DNA of 64,000 bases, taken from positions 1 through 64,000 of the forward strand of contig NZ_JAIQCL010000006.1 in assembly GCF_020023385.1 (NCBI RefSeq). The letters run 5' to 3'. This DNA comes from Planococcus circulans (GTDB lineage: Bacteria > Bacillota > Bacilli > Bacillales_A > Planococcaceae). The translations under genes and the position numbers were made by a program. Below the pieces are notes generated by a model. It had not been told where the DNA came from and ran no database searches. It saw nothing but the letters and a program-made list of their open reading frames with translations. Positions 25,418 to 34,304 of this stretch are shown here, piece after piece (position 1 is the stretch's first letter; each line of letters starts with the position of its first letter).

Positions 25418-26938
25418 ATGAAAAGCACAGTTAAGCAATTCCTTATGTTAATTTTCAGTTCGTATCTTGCCTATTTCCTTATTCTAAATCAAGGGCTGAT
25501 TGGGGGATTGATGGTTGCGGGCACGTTCCTTCTAGTCTGCACAATCCTTTTCTTAGCCGGTATGATAGGGGCCATAAAAGGAAAGTTGAGATTCTTGAAG
25601 CTCAAGAGTATCAGCGAAGCAGTCGGAATGCTGATTTTTTCATCCATCCTATTTCTTGTGGTGCTGGTAGTGGCCGTCATCAATTCTTTTGTCGTCTTTA
25701 CAACCGGAGACGACAAGCAAGCATCAGATGACAAAGTCAGGCTGTTCGCCTCGACAGTTTTTCAAGTTTCCTCACAAAAAGAGTTGATGAAGACCGAAAA
25801 AAATGGGGTCATCTATTTTTATTCTGAAGAAACCGAAGCTGAAATCGCTAAAATGGATGAGGTTCTCCAACGGGAACGGCAAAGCTTCAATTCGATTCTG
25901 GGCACCAGCGATGAAGGTGGATTGACAGTCGAGTTCCATGATGATTACGGCTCTCTTGAATCCAGCTATGGTTCGGGGGAAGTCGCCGGGTATTATAACT
26001 TAGGCAACAAAAGCATCCACCTGGTTCCTACTGATGAAAACTGGGAACTGATCTTGGTGCATGAATACTCCCATTACCAGAGCCATCTTTTCTCCAATCA
26101 GTATAGTTTGCCGATTACACGGATTCCTTCCTGGTTTGAAGAAGGCATCGCCGATTATTTTGCGGATGATTCCAGTGGTTGGTATGACCTGAAAACTATT
26201 GAACTCATCGATTTCCATGATCTCGACAGCCAAGAAGAGTATGACAGTTCTGCTTCAGCTAGTTATGATCCATACGCTCAGGGTTTTTTGGCGGTGGAAT
26301 CACTGGTGGATGCTTATGGAGAGGGTTTCATTGTGGATTTATTGAAATCCAGATCCACCAGTACATTCTATAATAAGCTGGAAACGATGATCGGTATGGA
26401 AATTGAAGAATATCAGGACATCTTCCTTGAAAAGATGATTGCGGAACAAGAGCAATTGGATGAATGGTACGAACTTTCCCATATACAATTCGAACAGAAA
26501 GATTATGAGGGGGCTGAAAAAACAGCGACGGCCATCAAAGAAGCTGGAGACATTTATGACAACGATGCAGCGGATTGGATGCTTGTGGATATCCAATTGG
26601 CTCGGGGGAATTTCATGGAAGCTGCAGATTTGATGAATCGGAAGATTGCGGCAGACCACGCAGATTTCCTCATTGATGACTTGTTTTTACTGGCGGAAAT
26701 TTACTTGTTGATCGATCCGCAGCTATCGTTGGAGTCAGCTTTACAGGCAGAAAAATTACAGGAGGATACTGAATTCTATTTCTATGAAGAAGACCTGATA
26801 GCCATTTATGAAAAAATAAATTCCAGTAAAGCAACAGAAGGCTATCGTCAGCTTTTGGATGAAGAATGGCTTTATAATCCCTATGTGCTTGATCGTTTAA
26901 ATGAGAAGTTGGACAAGGAGTATCCAGGTGAATTTTAA
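25418..26938 (+). CDS. Membrane gluzincin metallopeptidase (peptidase MA-like)
   Basis: A 506-residue membrane protein. Three hydrophobic segments occupy about 1-100 and anchor an external catalytic part. The zinc motif is H215-E216-x2-H219 (LVHEYSHYQSH), with the downstream glutamate in SWFEEGIADYFADD (about 239-250), the gluzincin/peptidase MA signature. The C-terminal third is helical and repeat-like (ADLMNRKIAADH, ADWMLVDIQLARGNF), reminiscent of TPR packing. The ribosome site is GGGGG. The substrate is unknown. Two genes upstream lies an ECF sigma/anti-sigma pair, but a terminator intervenes. Confidence 0.75.
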   Translation: MKSTVKQFLMLIFSSYLAYFLILNQGLIGGLMVAGTFLLVCTILFLAGMIGAIKGKLRFLKLKSISEAVGMLIFSSILFLVVLVVAVINSFVVFTTGDDKQASDDKVRLFASTVFQVSSQKELMKTEKNGVIYFYSEETEAEIAKMDEVLQRERQSFNSILGTSDEGGLTVEFHDDYGSLESSYGSGEVAGYYNLGNKSIHLVPTDENWELILVHEYSHYQSHLFSNQYSLPITRIPSWFEEGIADYFADDSSGWYDLKTIELIDFHDLDSQEEYDSSASASYDPYAQGFLAVESLVDAYGEGFIVDLLKSRSTSTFYNKLETMIGMEIEEYQDIFLEKMIAEQEQLDEWYELSHIQFEQKDYEGAEKTATAIKEAGDIYDNDAADWMLVDIQLARGNFMEAADLMNRKIAADHADFLIDDLFLLAEIYLLIDPQLSLESALQAEKLQEDTEFYFYEEDLIAIYEKINSSKATEGYRQLLDEEWLYNPYVLDRLNEKLDKEYPGEF

Positions 26939-27044
26939 CTGTTGCGGAGTAGCGAGTATGCCGGTGCTTTTATATCCACTCATTCAAATCAGGAGAACCA
27001 TGCCTTAATTGAACATGGCTCACCAACTGGAAAGAAGGAATACG

Positions 27045-27656
27045 ATGTGCAAGATGCTGCTGACATCCAACGGTTTTTTTACCGAAGGGATTAAATGGAA
27101 ATTCTTATCAGTATTGCCGAAGCCCCCATCAGAAATCAGAGCGGTTATCATCACCACAGCTTCTCCACAGAAAGAGTCGAGCAAGTCTGCAATTAAAGCA
27201 CAAAAAGATTTGTTTGAAATGGACATTTGCCATGTCGCTTTTTTTGACTTCGAATATGAAAATCCAACAGCACTTGAAACGTATGATGTCATCTTTTTGA
27301 ACGGGGGAAATCCTATTCAACTTCTTTATCGGATGAAGATAAGCGGCGGCATAAAGGTCCTCAGAAAACTTGCTCAACAAGATACGGTCTTTATCGGCGC
27401 GAGTGCCGGTGCGATGGTCCTTGGGGGCACTATCGAGCTGGCTGCTTTTTTTGCGCCGGAATTGAATACACCAAAACTGACGGACTTTAATGCCTTGAAC
27501 CTTACTGACATCCTCCTTTTCCCCCATTATGATCGGGAAGACCTTTTTCCTGATGAAGTGGGGAGAACGATAGAAGAACGGATAAAACAATTCGAATCCA
27601 TAAAACGAGTAGCAGTATCCAGACTTAAGGACGATGAATATTTGTTGTTCGACTAA
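27045..27656 (+). CDS. Peptidase S51-family protein
   Basis: A 203-residue protein of the S51 (PepE/cyanophycinase) class-I glutamine-amidotransferase-like fold. The nucleophile elbow is VFIGASAGAMVLG with S120, preceded by the VIFLNGGNPIQLL block. Relatives are aspartyl dipeptidases; the specificity here is not determinable. Start ATG 27045 has AAGAAGG at good spacing and gives MCKMLLTSNGFF, the usual opening; earlier in-frame starts lack ribosome sites. Confidence 0.8.
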   Translation: MCKMLLTSNGFFTEGIKWKFLSVLPKPPSEIRAVIITTASPQKESSKSAIKAQKDLFEMDICHVAFFDFEYENPTALETYDVIFLNGGNPIQLLYRMKISGGIKVLRKLAQQDTVFIGASAGAMVLGGTIELAAFFAPELNTPKLTDFNALNLTDILLFPHYDREDLFPDEVGRTIEERIKQFESIKRVAVSRLKDDEYLLFD

Positions 27657-27706
27657 TGTTCCATTAAAGTGAAGGTTCTGCTACACAGAAAAATAGAGAG
27701 TATCCA

Positions 27707-27745
27707 AAACAGGCCAGCCGCTTCCCGAAGTGGCTGGCCTGTTTG
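27707..27745 (+). terminator. Terminator
   Basis: AAACAGGCCAGCC and GGCTGGCCTGTTT arms around a loop with its own small CTTC/GAAG pairing. Confidence 0.85.
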
Positions 27746-27808
27746 ATTTCAGCAGAAAATTCTAAAACGGACAGATGCCGTATTTTACAATCAAATTATA
27801 AAAAAAGA

Positions 27809-27837
27809 TTGCATTGGAAACTTCAAAAGGATATGAT
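27809..27837 (+). promoter_or_regulatory. Promoter of the metallophore-type importer operon
   Basis: TTGCAT (27809-27814), 17-base spacer, TATGAT (27832-27837). Transcription should begin near 27844, inside the first Zur-like palindrome. Confidence 0.6.
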
Positions 27838-27839
27838 GT

Positions 27840-27860
27840 AAAACGTAACAGTTACAGTTT
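27840..27860. promoter_or_regulatory. Zur-box-like palindrome, site 1
   Basis: The core CGTAACAGTTAC is a palindrome about a central A; the 21-base site centred on 27850 matches about 16 of 20 specified positions of the Bacillus Zur consensus (core CGTAATnATTACG). It overlaps the predicted transcription start, where a bound repressor would block the polymerase. Confidence 0.6.
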
Positions 27861-27904
27861 GTAAAATACATAAAGTTTATTTATAGAAGAGCTTAAGAAG
27901 AAAG

Positions 27905-27949
27905 TTCCCTTTTTCTCCAAGCTGTACAAGGAGAGAAAGGGAATATTTT
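27905..27949 (+). terminator. Intrinsic terminator inside the importer leader
   Basis: TTCCCTTTTTCTCC and GGAGAGAAAGGGAA pair around an 11-base loop and are followed by TATTTTT. It lies between the predicted start of transcription and the first gene, so read-through would have to be regulated, or the short RNA is a product in its own right. Confidence 0.65.
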
Positions 27950-27957
27950 TAATTTAC

Positions 27958-27978
27958 AAACCGTAATAATTACACTTG
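27958..27978. promoter_or_regulatory. Zur-box-like palindrome, site 2
   Basis: The core CGTAATAATTACA matches the Zur core except for its last base (A for G); over the 21-base site about 16 of 20 positions agree. It lies just before the ribosome site of the lipoprotein gene, 118 bases from site 1. Confidence 0.6.
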
Positions 27979-27998
27979 AAAAAGGGGCGTGTTCATTG

Positions 27999-29522
27999 AT
28001 GAAGAAGGTATTTGGATTACTGTTTATAGTAGTAACGCTATTCTTAACCGCATGCACATCAGGTGCAGCAAATCAGCAGGAAGAGGACCGCAAAGAACTT
28101 AATTTGCTGTTCAACTTCGCAGCACGGTCGCTGGATCCCAATGTTGACAGCAGCTATGTACCATTGCGCGCAGGAATTACAGAGACTTTGGTGCATTTGA
28201 ATGACGATTCGCTGACACTTGAACCGTGGCTTGCAGAAAGCTGGCACAGTGACAATGGACAAGACTGGACAATTCAATTGCGCGAAGGGGTCACGTTCCA
28301 AAATGGCAATCCACTGGATGCGGAAGCCGTAAAAGCTTCACTGGAACGGGCGATGAAGGATAATGTGGCTATTGAGAATGCTTTGCGGATCGAGTCGATG
28401 GAAGCTGATGGACAGCTGTTAAGGGTGAAAACAACCATGCCATTTCCTGAATTTCCTTCCGAACTGGTTCATCCTAACACTTCGATTATAGATATTACTG
28501 AAACCGATTATATTAACCGGCCGATCGGTACTGGTCCGTTTGCCGTCGAATCATTTACCCCTGGAACGGCAGTCGATCTTGTCCGGTACGATGATTATTG
28601 GGATGGAGCTGCAAAATTAGAGGCGGCACGCTTTTCATTCAATGAAGATGCCAACGCTAGATCGCTTGCACTCGAATCAGGAGATGCGGACATTTCATTC
28701 CGCCCAGAAGTTGAAAGTTTGGAAAATCTGGAGTCGGTTCCGGGTGTAAAAGTCGAATCGACCTCCACTTTCCGGGTACACCAGATGACGATGAACCTAC
28801 AGAGGGAATCAATGAAAGACATCAACGTGAGAAAAGCTGTAGATGCACTGATCAACCGTGATTTGATTGCAGACACAATTTTAAAAGGACATGCAGAAGT
28901 GGCAGAAGGTCCATTTCCTTCGACTTTCTCATTTGCCCCGGATTATCCTGAAAAACAGACCGGACCTGAAGCAGCCAAAAAGCTTTTGGCACAGGCAGGT
29001 TATGAAGAAAAAGACGGCGTAATGCAAAAAGATGGAGAACCTTTAGTATGGACAATGCTGACTTACAGTGCTCGTGCAGATTTGCCATTGATCGCCCAGG
29101 TGTTTCAGTCAGATGCCAAACAATTGGGCATAATTGTAGATATCCAACAAATTGAAGTGCCGGAAGAATATATGGCAGCCAACCGTGATTGGGACTTGAC
29201 TACCTACAGTAATTTAACAGCTCCACGCGGAGACGCAGGCTATTACTTAAATGCAACTTACCATCCGCAGGGAGCTTTGAACTTTAGCGGAGCTGCTGAT
29301 GATCAGTTGACTGCTTTGATCGATGAACTGAATTTGACAGTAGGAGAAGAAGCGCGTTCAGTCATTGCTGAAAAAATCGCGTTGTATGTGGATGACCATG
29401 TATACAATTCGTTTATCCTGCATCCTAATACATTAGTCGCTTACAACGCCGATAAAGTAGAAAATTGGGTTACGACCCGCAGCGAGTATTATATGTTGAC
29501 CAATACCCTGGATGTGAAATAA
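27999..29522 (+). CDS. NikA/CntA-type solute-binding lipoprotein
   Basis: A 507-residue SBP_bac_5 family lipoprotein. The signal peptide ends in the lipobox LTAC (about residues 17-20), anchoring it outside the membrane. The fold blocks SLDPNVD, LTLEPWLAESW, FQNGNPLDAEAVKASLERA, GTGPFAVESF and NVRKAVDALINRD are typical. Within this family it looks closest to nickel or metal-chelate binders. ATG 27999 is chosen; the TTG at 27996 is closer to optimal spacing from AAAGGGG and is an alternative. First gene of a five-gene importer with Zur-like sites upstream, so zinc-chelate uptake is the leading idea. Confidence 0.8.
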   Translation: MKKVFGLLFIVVTLFLTACTSGAANQQEEDRKELNLLFNFAARSLDPNVDSSYVPLRAGITETLVHLNDDSLTLEPWLAESWHSDNGQDWTIQLREGVTFQNGNPLDAEAVKASLERAMKDNVAIENALRIESMEADGQLLRVKTTMPFPEFPSELVHPNTSIIDITETDYINRPIGTGPFAVESFTPGTAVDLVRYDDYWDGAAKLEAARFSFNEDANARSLALESGDADISFRPEVESLENLESVPGVKVESTSTFRVHQMTMNLQRESMKDINVRKAVDALINRDLIADTILKGHAEVAEGPFPSTFSFAPDYPEKQTGPEAAKKLLAQAGYEEKDGVMQKDGEPLVWTMLTYSARADLPLIAQVFQSDAKQLGIIVDIQQIEVPEEYMAANRDWDLTTYSNLTAPRGDAGYYLNATYHPQGALNFSGAADDQLTALIDELNLTVGEEARSVIAEKIALYVDDHVYNSFILHPNTLVAYNADKVENWVTTRSEYYMLTNTLDVK

Positions 29523-30467
29523 ATGGCACGGATTTTATTGACAAGATTTATCGAAGTGGCAGTTTTTCTCTTATTAATTACTTTTGTTAGCTTCCTGTTT
29601 GCAAGGCTGGCACCCGGGGATCCGGTGTTGTCGATTTTGCGGGTAGATGATGTATCGGTGACCGCGGCACAAGTGGAAGAGCTTCGTGAAGACATGGGAT
29701 TCAATGAGCCGCTTTTAGTCCAGTATGGCGAGTGGTTTGTGAATTTTGTGAAATTGGATTTTGGGGAATCCTATTTGACCAACCAACCGGTTTTGGAAAT
29801 GCTGGTAAGCGGGCTTCCGGCGACATTGGAATTGACCGCAGGAGCACTGATTGTCATGGTTCTCATCGCTCTGCCTTTAGGATCGCTCGCAGCCCTTTAC
29901 CGGGGAAGCTGGATTGACCACGTCAGCCGCTGGTTCTCACTGTTCGGCGCCGCTGTCCCAAGCTTTTGGCTTGGACTTTTATTAATTGATCTGTTTGGCG
30001 TCCGGTTGAATGTGCTGCCGACGATGGGCAGGGACGGCTTTGTTTCCATCCTCTTGCCGTCCGCAACATTGGGGCTTGCCATTACAAGTGTTTATGTCAG
30101 GCTGCTCCGCTCCAGCTTAATCGATTCTTTAAGCAATGAGTATATAAAAGCAGCCCGCTCGAGAGGAATTTCCGAAATTCGGATTTTTTTCACTCATGCA
30201 CTGCGGGCTGCTTTACCGCCGGTGATTACCGTATTTGGTGTCAGTTTGGGAAGTTTGATCGGTGGAGTGGTGGTCATCGAGGTGATTTTTGCTTATCCAG
30301 GAATTGGTAAGATGGTCGTAGAAGCCATTAGAAGCCGTGACTATCCCGTTATCCAAGGCTATCTGTTCATCATGGCCATTATTGTATTTGTGGTCAACAG
30401 CCTGGTTGATCTCTCATACCGCTATTTAAATCCGGAAATCAGGCTAAAGGAAAGGAAGGGGAATTGA
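29523..30467 (+). CDS. ABC importer permease, NikB/CntB type
   Basis: A 314-residue inner-membrane permease of the dipeptide/nickel (DppB/NikB) class. It starts directly after the TAA of the lipoprotein gene with no clear ribosome site, so translation is probably coupled. It has the N-terminal RFIEVAVFLLLITFVSFLFA helix with RLAPGDP, and the EAA loop YIKAARSRGISEIRIFFTHA that docks the ATPases. Six membrane segments are expected. It pairs with the next permease. Confidence 0.85.
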   Translation: MARILLTRFIEVAVFLLLITFVSFLFARLAPGDPVLSILRVDDVSVTAAQVEELREDMGFNEPLLVQYGEWFVNFVKLDFGESYLTNQPVLEMLVSGLPATLELTAGALIVMVLIALPLGSLAALYRGSWIDHVSRWFSLFGAAVPSFWLGLLLIDLFGVRLNVLPTMGRDGFVSILLPSATLGLAITSVYVRLLRSSLIDSLSNEYIKAARSRGISEIRIFFTHALRAALPPVITVFGVSLGSLIGGVVVIEVIFAYPGIGKMVVEAIRSRDYPVIQGYLFIMAIIVFVVNSLVDLSYRYLNPEIRLKERKGN

Positions 30468-31306
30468 TGGGCGCTTTCCCGATCAACTACAGTAAATTAA
30501 ATTGGAAGACAGGTCTTTTGCTGTTATTGCTGAGTCTATTGGCTTTGCTCACCACCTATACTTTTCTATTCTTAAAACATGATCCGGATTTTGTTGATTT
30601 AGGCTCTAGACTTTTGCCGATGAGCTTTTCGCATCCATTTGGAACGGATCATTTGGGAAGGGATGTGCTGACGCGCATTTTACTTGGAGCACAACTGACA
30701 GTAGGGTATGCATTTTTGGCATTGCTGATAGCGGTAGCCATCGGCCTGCCGATTGGTTTGATTGCCGGATACAAAGGGGGCCTGCTCGAACGCGTACTTA
30801 TGCGAATTGCCGATACATTTCTGGCTTTTCCGGATACCATTGTGGCGATTGTCTTAAGTGGTCTGCTCGGACCGGGGATTGAAAATTTACTGCTCGCTAT
30901 CGTTTTTGTGAAATGGGTCAATTATGCACGCCTTGTCAGAAGCACGGTGGTAAGTGAGCGTCAAAAAGAGTATATAGCGATGGCGAAAATCAACGGCTTG
31001 CATGACGGGAAAATTATTCGGAAACATCTTTTCCCCCATATCATCGGCAATGTGCTGGTTCTTGCCAGCCTGGATATGGGGAAAATCATTTTATTGATTT
31101 CGTCCCTATCCTATATTGGGCTTGGCGCTCAACCGCCGGCTCCTGAATGGGGAGCCATGCTGAATGATGCGCGCCCTTATTTTCAGTCCATGCCTTCGTT
31201 GATGGTTTATCCAGGTCTGGCCATTATTACGGTTGTGCTGATTTCAAATGTTCTGGGTGATTATCTGCGGGACAAGTTTGATGTGAAGAAGGAAGTGCGA
31301 TCATGA
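30467..31306 (+). CDS. ABC importer permease, NikC/CntC type
   Basis: A 279-residue DppC/NikC-class permease. HPFGTDHLGRDVLTRILLGA is the hallmark of the class, and the EAA loop is YIAMAKINGLHDGKIIRKHL. The ATG at 30467 shares one base with the stop of the preceding permease (TGATG) and has an AAGGAAAGGAAGGGG ribosome site. It forms the heterodimeric channel with the upstream permease. Confidence 0.85.
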   Translation: MGAFPINYSKLNWKTGLLLLLLSLLALLTTYTFLFLKHDPDFVDLGSRLLPMSFSHPFGTDHLGRDVLTRILLGAQLTVGYAFLALLIAVAIGLPIGLIAGYKGGLLERVLMRIADTFLAFPDTIVAIVLSGLLGPGIENLLLAIVFVKWVNYARLVRSTVVSERQKEYIAMAKINGLHDGKIIRKHLFPHIIGNVLVLASLDMGKIILLISSLSYIGLGAQPPAPEWGAMLNDARPYFQSMPSLMVYPGLAIITVVLISNVLGDYLRDKFDVKKEVRS

Positions 31307-32118
31307 GTTTATTGAAAGTCCATAAACTGACAGTCGAAACAAAAGATCAACAAATCGTCAAAGAAATCTCATTTGAAGTAGACCCAGGGGATTGGCTCGC
31401 TATCGTTGGCCAGAGCGGAAGCGGCAAAAGCATGACTGCATCTGCCATTGGACAATTACTGAAGCCCAATCTGCAAGCCAAAGGTACGATTGAGTTTAAC
31501 GGAGCCAATGTATTGGCCATGACTTCCAAAAAAATGAGAAGCATCCGTGGAAATAGGATTTCCTATATTTTTCAGGATTATCAGAGTTCCTTTACGCCAT
31601 TCTTGACCATTGGAAAGCATTTTGATGAATACCAGCGAACGCATCTCCGGATGACAAAAGCTCAGCGCAACAAGAACACACAGGAGGCATTGGGCTCTGT
31701 AGGACTTACAAAAGACTTAGTAAGCCGCTACCCTTTCCAACTAAGCGGTGGACAGCTGCAGCGCACCGCAATTGCGTTAGCATTGCTGCTTAAACCTGAT
31801 CTGGTGATTGCGGATGAACCGACGACAGCTCTGGACAGCATTTCATCATTCCGGATTCTTCAACTGCTGGCAAAGCTGCAGGAAGAGACGGGATGCGCCA
31901 TTTTGTTTATCACACACGATCTGCGGCACGCAAGCAAATACGCTGACCGTATACTCGTGATGAAAGAAGGCCATATTATTGAGCAAGGAGATCAGTCCAC
32001 CATTCTCGAGTTTCCGAAACACCCATATACACAAGCATTGGTTGAAGCAATTCCGGTGTTAAAAAAGCCGGAAAATCTGCATGACAGGAGGTCGGATGAG
32101 AATGTTGATGAAGATTAG
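31303..32118 (+). CDS. ABC importer ATPase, NikD/CntD type
   Basis: A 271-residue ATPase. Walker A GQSGSGKSM, signature LSGGQLQRTAIALALL and Walker B LVIADEPTTALD are intact, and the switch histidine is in FITHD. It overlaps the preceding permease by the four bases ATGA. The C-terminus has the oligopeptide-type extension with HPYTQALVEAIP. It energises the importer together with the next ATPase. Confidence 0.9.
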   Translation: MSLLKVHKLTVETKDQQIVKEISFEVDPGDWLAIVGQSGSGKSMTASAIGQLLKPNLQAKGTIEFNGANVLAMTSKKMRSIRGNRISYIFQDYQSSFTPFLTIGKHFDEYQRTHLRMTKAQRNKNTQEALGSVGLTKDLVSRYPFQLSGGQLQRTAIALALLLKPDLVIADEPTTALDSISSFRILQLLAKLQEETGCAILFITHDLRHASKYADRILVMKEGHIIEQGDQSTILEFPKHPYTQALVEAIPVLKKPENLHDRRSDENVDED

Positions 32119-32860
32119 CCATGTCGATAAATCATTTCCGAACGGCAAACAGGTATTGAAAGATATCTCCTTTACACTGGAAAAAGGCCAATGCCTGGGA
32201 ATCATCGGAGAAAGCGGCTGCGGCAAAAGCACATTGGCACGCTGTCTTCTGCAACTTGAAAAAATAGATGCGGGAGAAATTTCCATGAACGGCTATATGC
32301 TCCATAATCAAACCGATAAAAGTCTCAATCCTTTCAGGAAGCACATTCAGGCAGTTTTCCAGAATCCCTCCGCTTCGCTGAACCCGAAATTGAAAATAAA
32401 AGATTCGCTGATGGACCCCTACCAGCAATATGGCAGCCAGAAAGAGTTGCAGCATTTCAATTTTACAAGCAAAGAAGACTATATTAGCCAATTGCTGGAG
32501 GCGGTTGAACTTCCTGCCCACCTTGCAGACTGTTATCCGCACGAACTGAGCGGCGGGCAACAGCAACGCGTGACTATTAGCCGAGCCATCAGCATAGAAC
32601 CCGAAGTCCTCATACTTGACGAACCGACTTCCAGCCTTGATGTGCTGTCCCAGGCTTCGCTATTGAAATTGCTGGAGAAACTTCGCCGGCAATTTTCACT
32701 TTCCTACGTTTTTATATCCCATGATTTAGCGGCCGTTGCTTCTTTAAGCCAGAAAATGCTGGTGATGGAAGAAGGGCGCATCATTGATGGTTTCAGAAGT
32801 GATGAGATTTTTTTGCAAAACCGGCATCCTTATACGAAAGAACTGGTTTCCATGTTTTGA
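32102..32860 (+). CDS. ABC importer ATPase, NikE/CntF type
   Basis: About 252 residues. Walker A GESGCGKST, signature LSGGQQQRVTISRAIS, Walker B VLILDEPTSSLD and FISHD switch are intact, with the HPYTKELV tail. The start is ambiguous: AGGAGG at 32086-32091 serves ATG 32096 (4 bases) or ATG 32102 (10 bases); either way the gene overlaps the end of the previous ATPase. It completes a full binding protein, two permeases and two ATPases set. Confidence 0.85.
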   Translation: MLMKISHVDKSFPNGKQVLKDISFTLEKGQCLGIIGESGCGKSTLARCLLQLEKIDAGEISMNGYMLHNQTDKSLNPFRKHIQAVFQNPSASLNPKLKIKDSLMDPYQQYGSQKELQHFNFTSKEDYISQLLEAVELPAHLADCYPHELSGGQQQRVTISRAISIEPEVLILDEPTSSLDVLSQASLLKLLEKLRRQFSLSYVFISHDLAAVASLSQKMLVMEEGRIIDGFRSDEIFLQNRHPYTKELVSMF

Positions 32861-32873
32861 AGAATAAATTCTG

Positions 32874-32919
32874 TACTGCCTGAATATATTTGCTAATATG
32901 GCATATGGCAGTAATTTTT
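32874..32919 (+). terminator. Weak hairpin between importer and MATE gene
   Basis: TACTGCC and GGCAGTA arms separated by a 26-base AT-rich loop, then ATTTTT. With a 7-bp stem, read-through into the MATE gene seems likely. Confidence 0.4.
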
Positions 32920-32944
32920 CAAATTAATAGTTAGGAGCTTCAAA

Positions 32945-34252
32945 ATGAATCATCGTACATACCTTGCTCTGGCGATTCCATTGACACTATCAACTATCAC
33001 CACCCCTTTGCTGGGAGCTGTCGACACGGCGGTCGTTGGTCAATTGCCGGACCCCGCTTTTATAGGCGGTGTTGCCATCGGGGCAGTGATCTTCAACACA
33101 CTATATTGGCTTTTCGGCTTCTTGCGAATTGGAACATCCGGTTTTGCTGCACAGGCGAATGGAGCTAACGATTCCTTATTAGGGACACTTGCCCTTATTC
33201 GGCCATTGATTATTGCGCTTGTTGTAGGACTCAGTTTCTTTCTGCTGCAGAAACCGATTGAATTTCTTGCGTTAACTTTGCTTGATCCTGCTGAAGACGT
33301 CTCTGCGCTGGCATCCGACTATTTCGGCATCCGAATCTGGGGAGTACCGTTTACTTTGGTCAATTACGTCATCATGGGTTGGTTAATCGGCATGGCGCGC
33401 ATTAAAATATCAGTGATGATACAGGTTTTTATGAACTTGCTGAACATTCTGCTGGATGTGATTTTTGTTTTTGGTTTCGGCTGGGGAGTATCCGGAGTCG
33501 CCTCTGCCACGTTGATCGCTGAAGTAACGGCCTGTCTGTTCGGACTTTGGATCGTTTGGAAAGGAACTTCTTATCAGTTCCAGGTGCCTTCAATAACACT
33601 GGTCACCGATGGATCTTCCATCAAGAAGATGATGGCTGTCAATCAGGATTTATTTATCCGTACGCTCTGCCTGCTTACTGTTATAAACTTGTTCACTTAT
33701 AAAAGCGCGGCATTTGGCACAGAAACATTGGCCGCTAATGCTGTTCTGCTGCAGGTTCATTATTTAATGGCTTATTTTTATGACGGAATTTCCAATGCTT
33801 CAAGCATCCTTTCCGGAAGAGCGGTTGGTTCGAATGATTCCAGACTTTTTAAAAAAACGATCAATTTATCATTTCAATGGGCCATTTACTCCTCACTGTT
33901 GCTGACTGTGAGTTATTGGCTTTTTAGCGAATCCTTATTTTCGTTTTTCACCTCGATTCCTGAAGTAATCGAATTGGGCGGAATTTATGGAGACTGGCTA
34001 TTGCTGTATCCTTTAGTCGCAAGTTTTGGCATTGTATTATACGGCGTCTTTACAGGTGCTACCGAAACAGCACATATCAGAAATTCGATGCTTTTCGCAT
34101 TAGGGGTATTTTTGCTTGCCCTCTGGGGAGGGGTCCCAATTTTACAAAATCATGGACTATGGCTGGCTTTTATCTTGTTTAGCCTTGGCAGATCTGTTTT
34201 TCTAGTAATGTATATTCCAAAGTTGAATTTATTACAGGGTAAATCCCAATAG
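32945..34252 (+). CDS. MATE-family (DinF-like) efflux transporter
   Basis: A 435-residue 12-helix exporter. The N-terminal PLTLSTITTPLLGAVDTAVVG and FGFLRIGTSGFAAQANGAND blocks are characteristic of DinF-branch MATE proteins, which use cation gradients to expel drugs or metabolites. It lies 84 bases after the importer operon, separated only by a weak hairpin, so it may share its transcript. Export of a chelator is conceivable but not shown. The ribosome site is TTAGGAG. Confidence 0.85.
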   Translation: MNHRTYLALAIPLTLSTITTPLLGAVDTAVVGQLPDPAFIGGVAIGAVIFNTLYWLFGFLRIGTSGFAAQANGANDSLLGTLALIRPLIIALVVGLSFFLLQKPIEFLALTLLDPAEDVSALASDYFGIRIWGVPFTLVNYVIMGWLIGMARIKISVMIQVFMNLLNILLDVIFVFGFGWGVSGVASATLIAEVTACLFGLWIVWKGTSYQFQVPSITLVTDGSSIKKMMAVNQDLFIRTLCLLTVINLFTYKSAAFGTETLAANAVLLQVHYLMAYFYDGISNASSILSGRAVGSNDSRLFKKTINLSFQWAIYSSLLLTVSYWLFSESLFSFFTSIPEVIELGGIYGDWLLLYPLVASFGIVLYGVFTGATETAHIRNSMLFALGVFLLALWGGVPILQNHGLWLAFILFSLGRSVFLVMYIPKLNLLQGKSQ

Positions 34253-34304
34253 ATACATCGTCTAAGATGAAATCCTGCTATTGACAAGCAAATATTTTTG
34301 TTCT

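Noticed and set aside
27840..27978. Fur or PerR boxes instead of Zur boxes
   Set aside because: The core CGTAA-n-TTAC fits Zur; Fur (GATAAT repeats) and PerR (TTATAATnATTATAA) consensus match less well.
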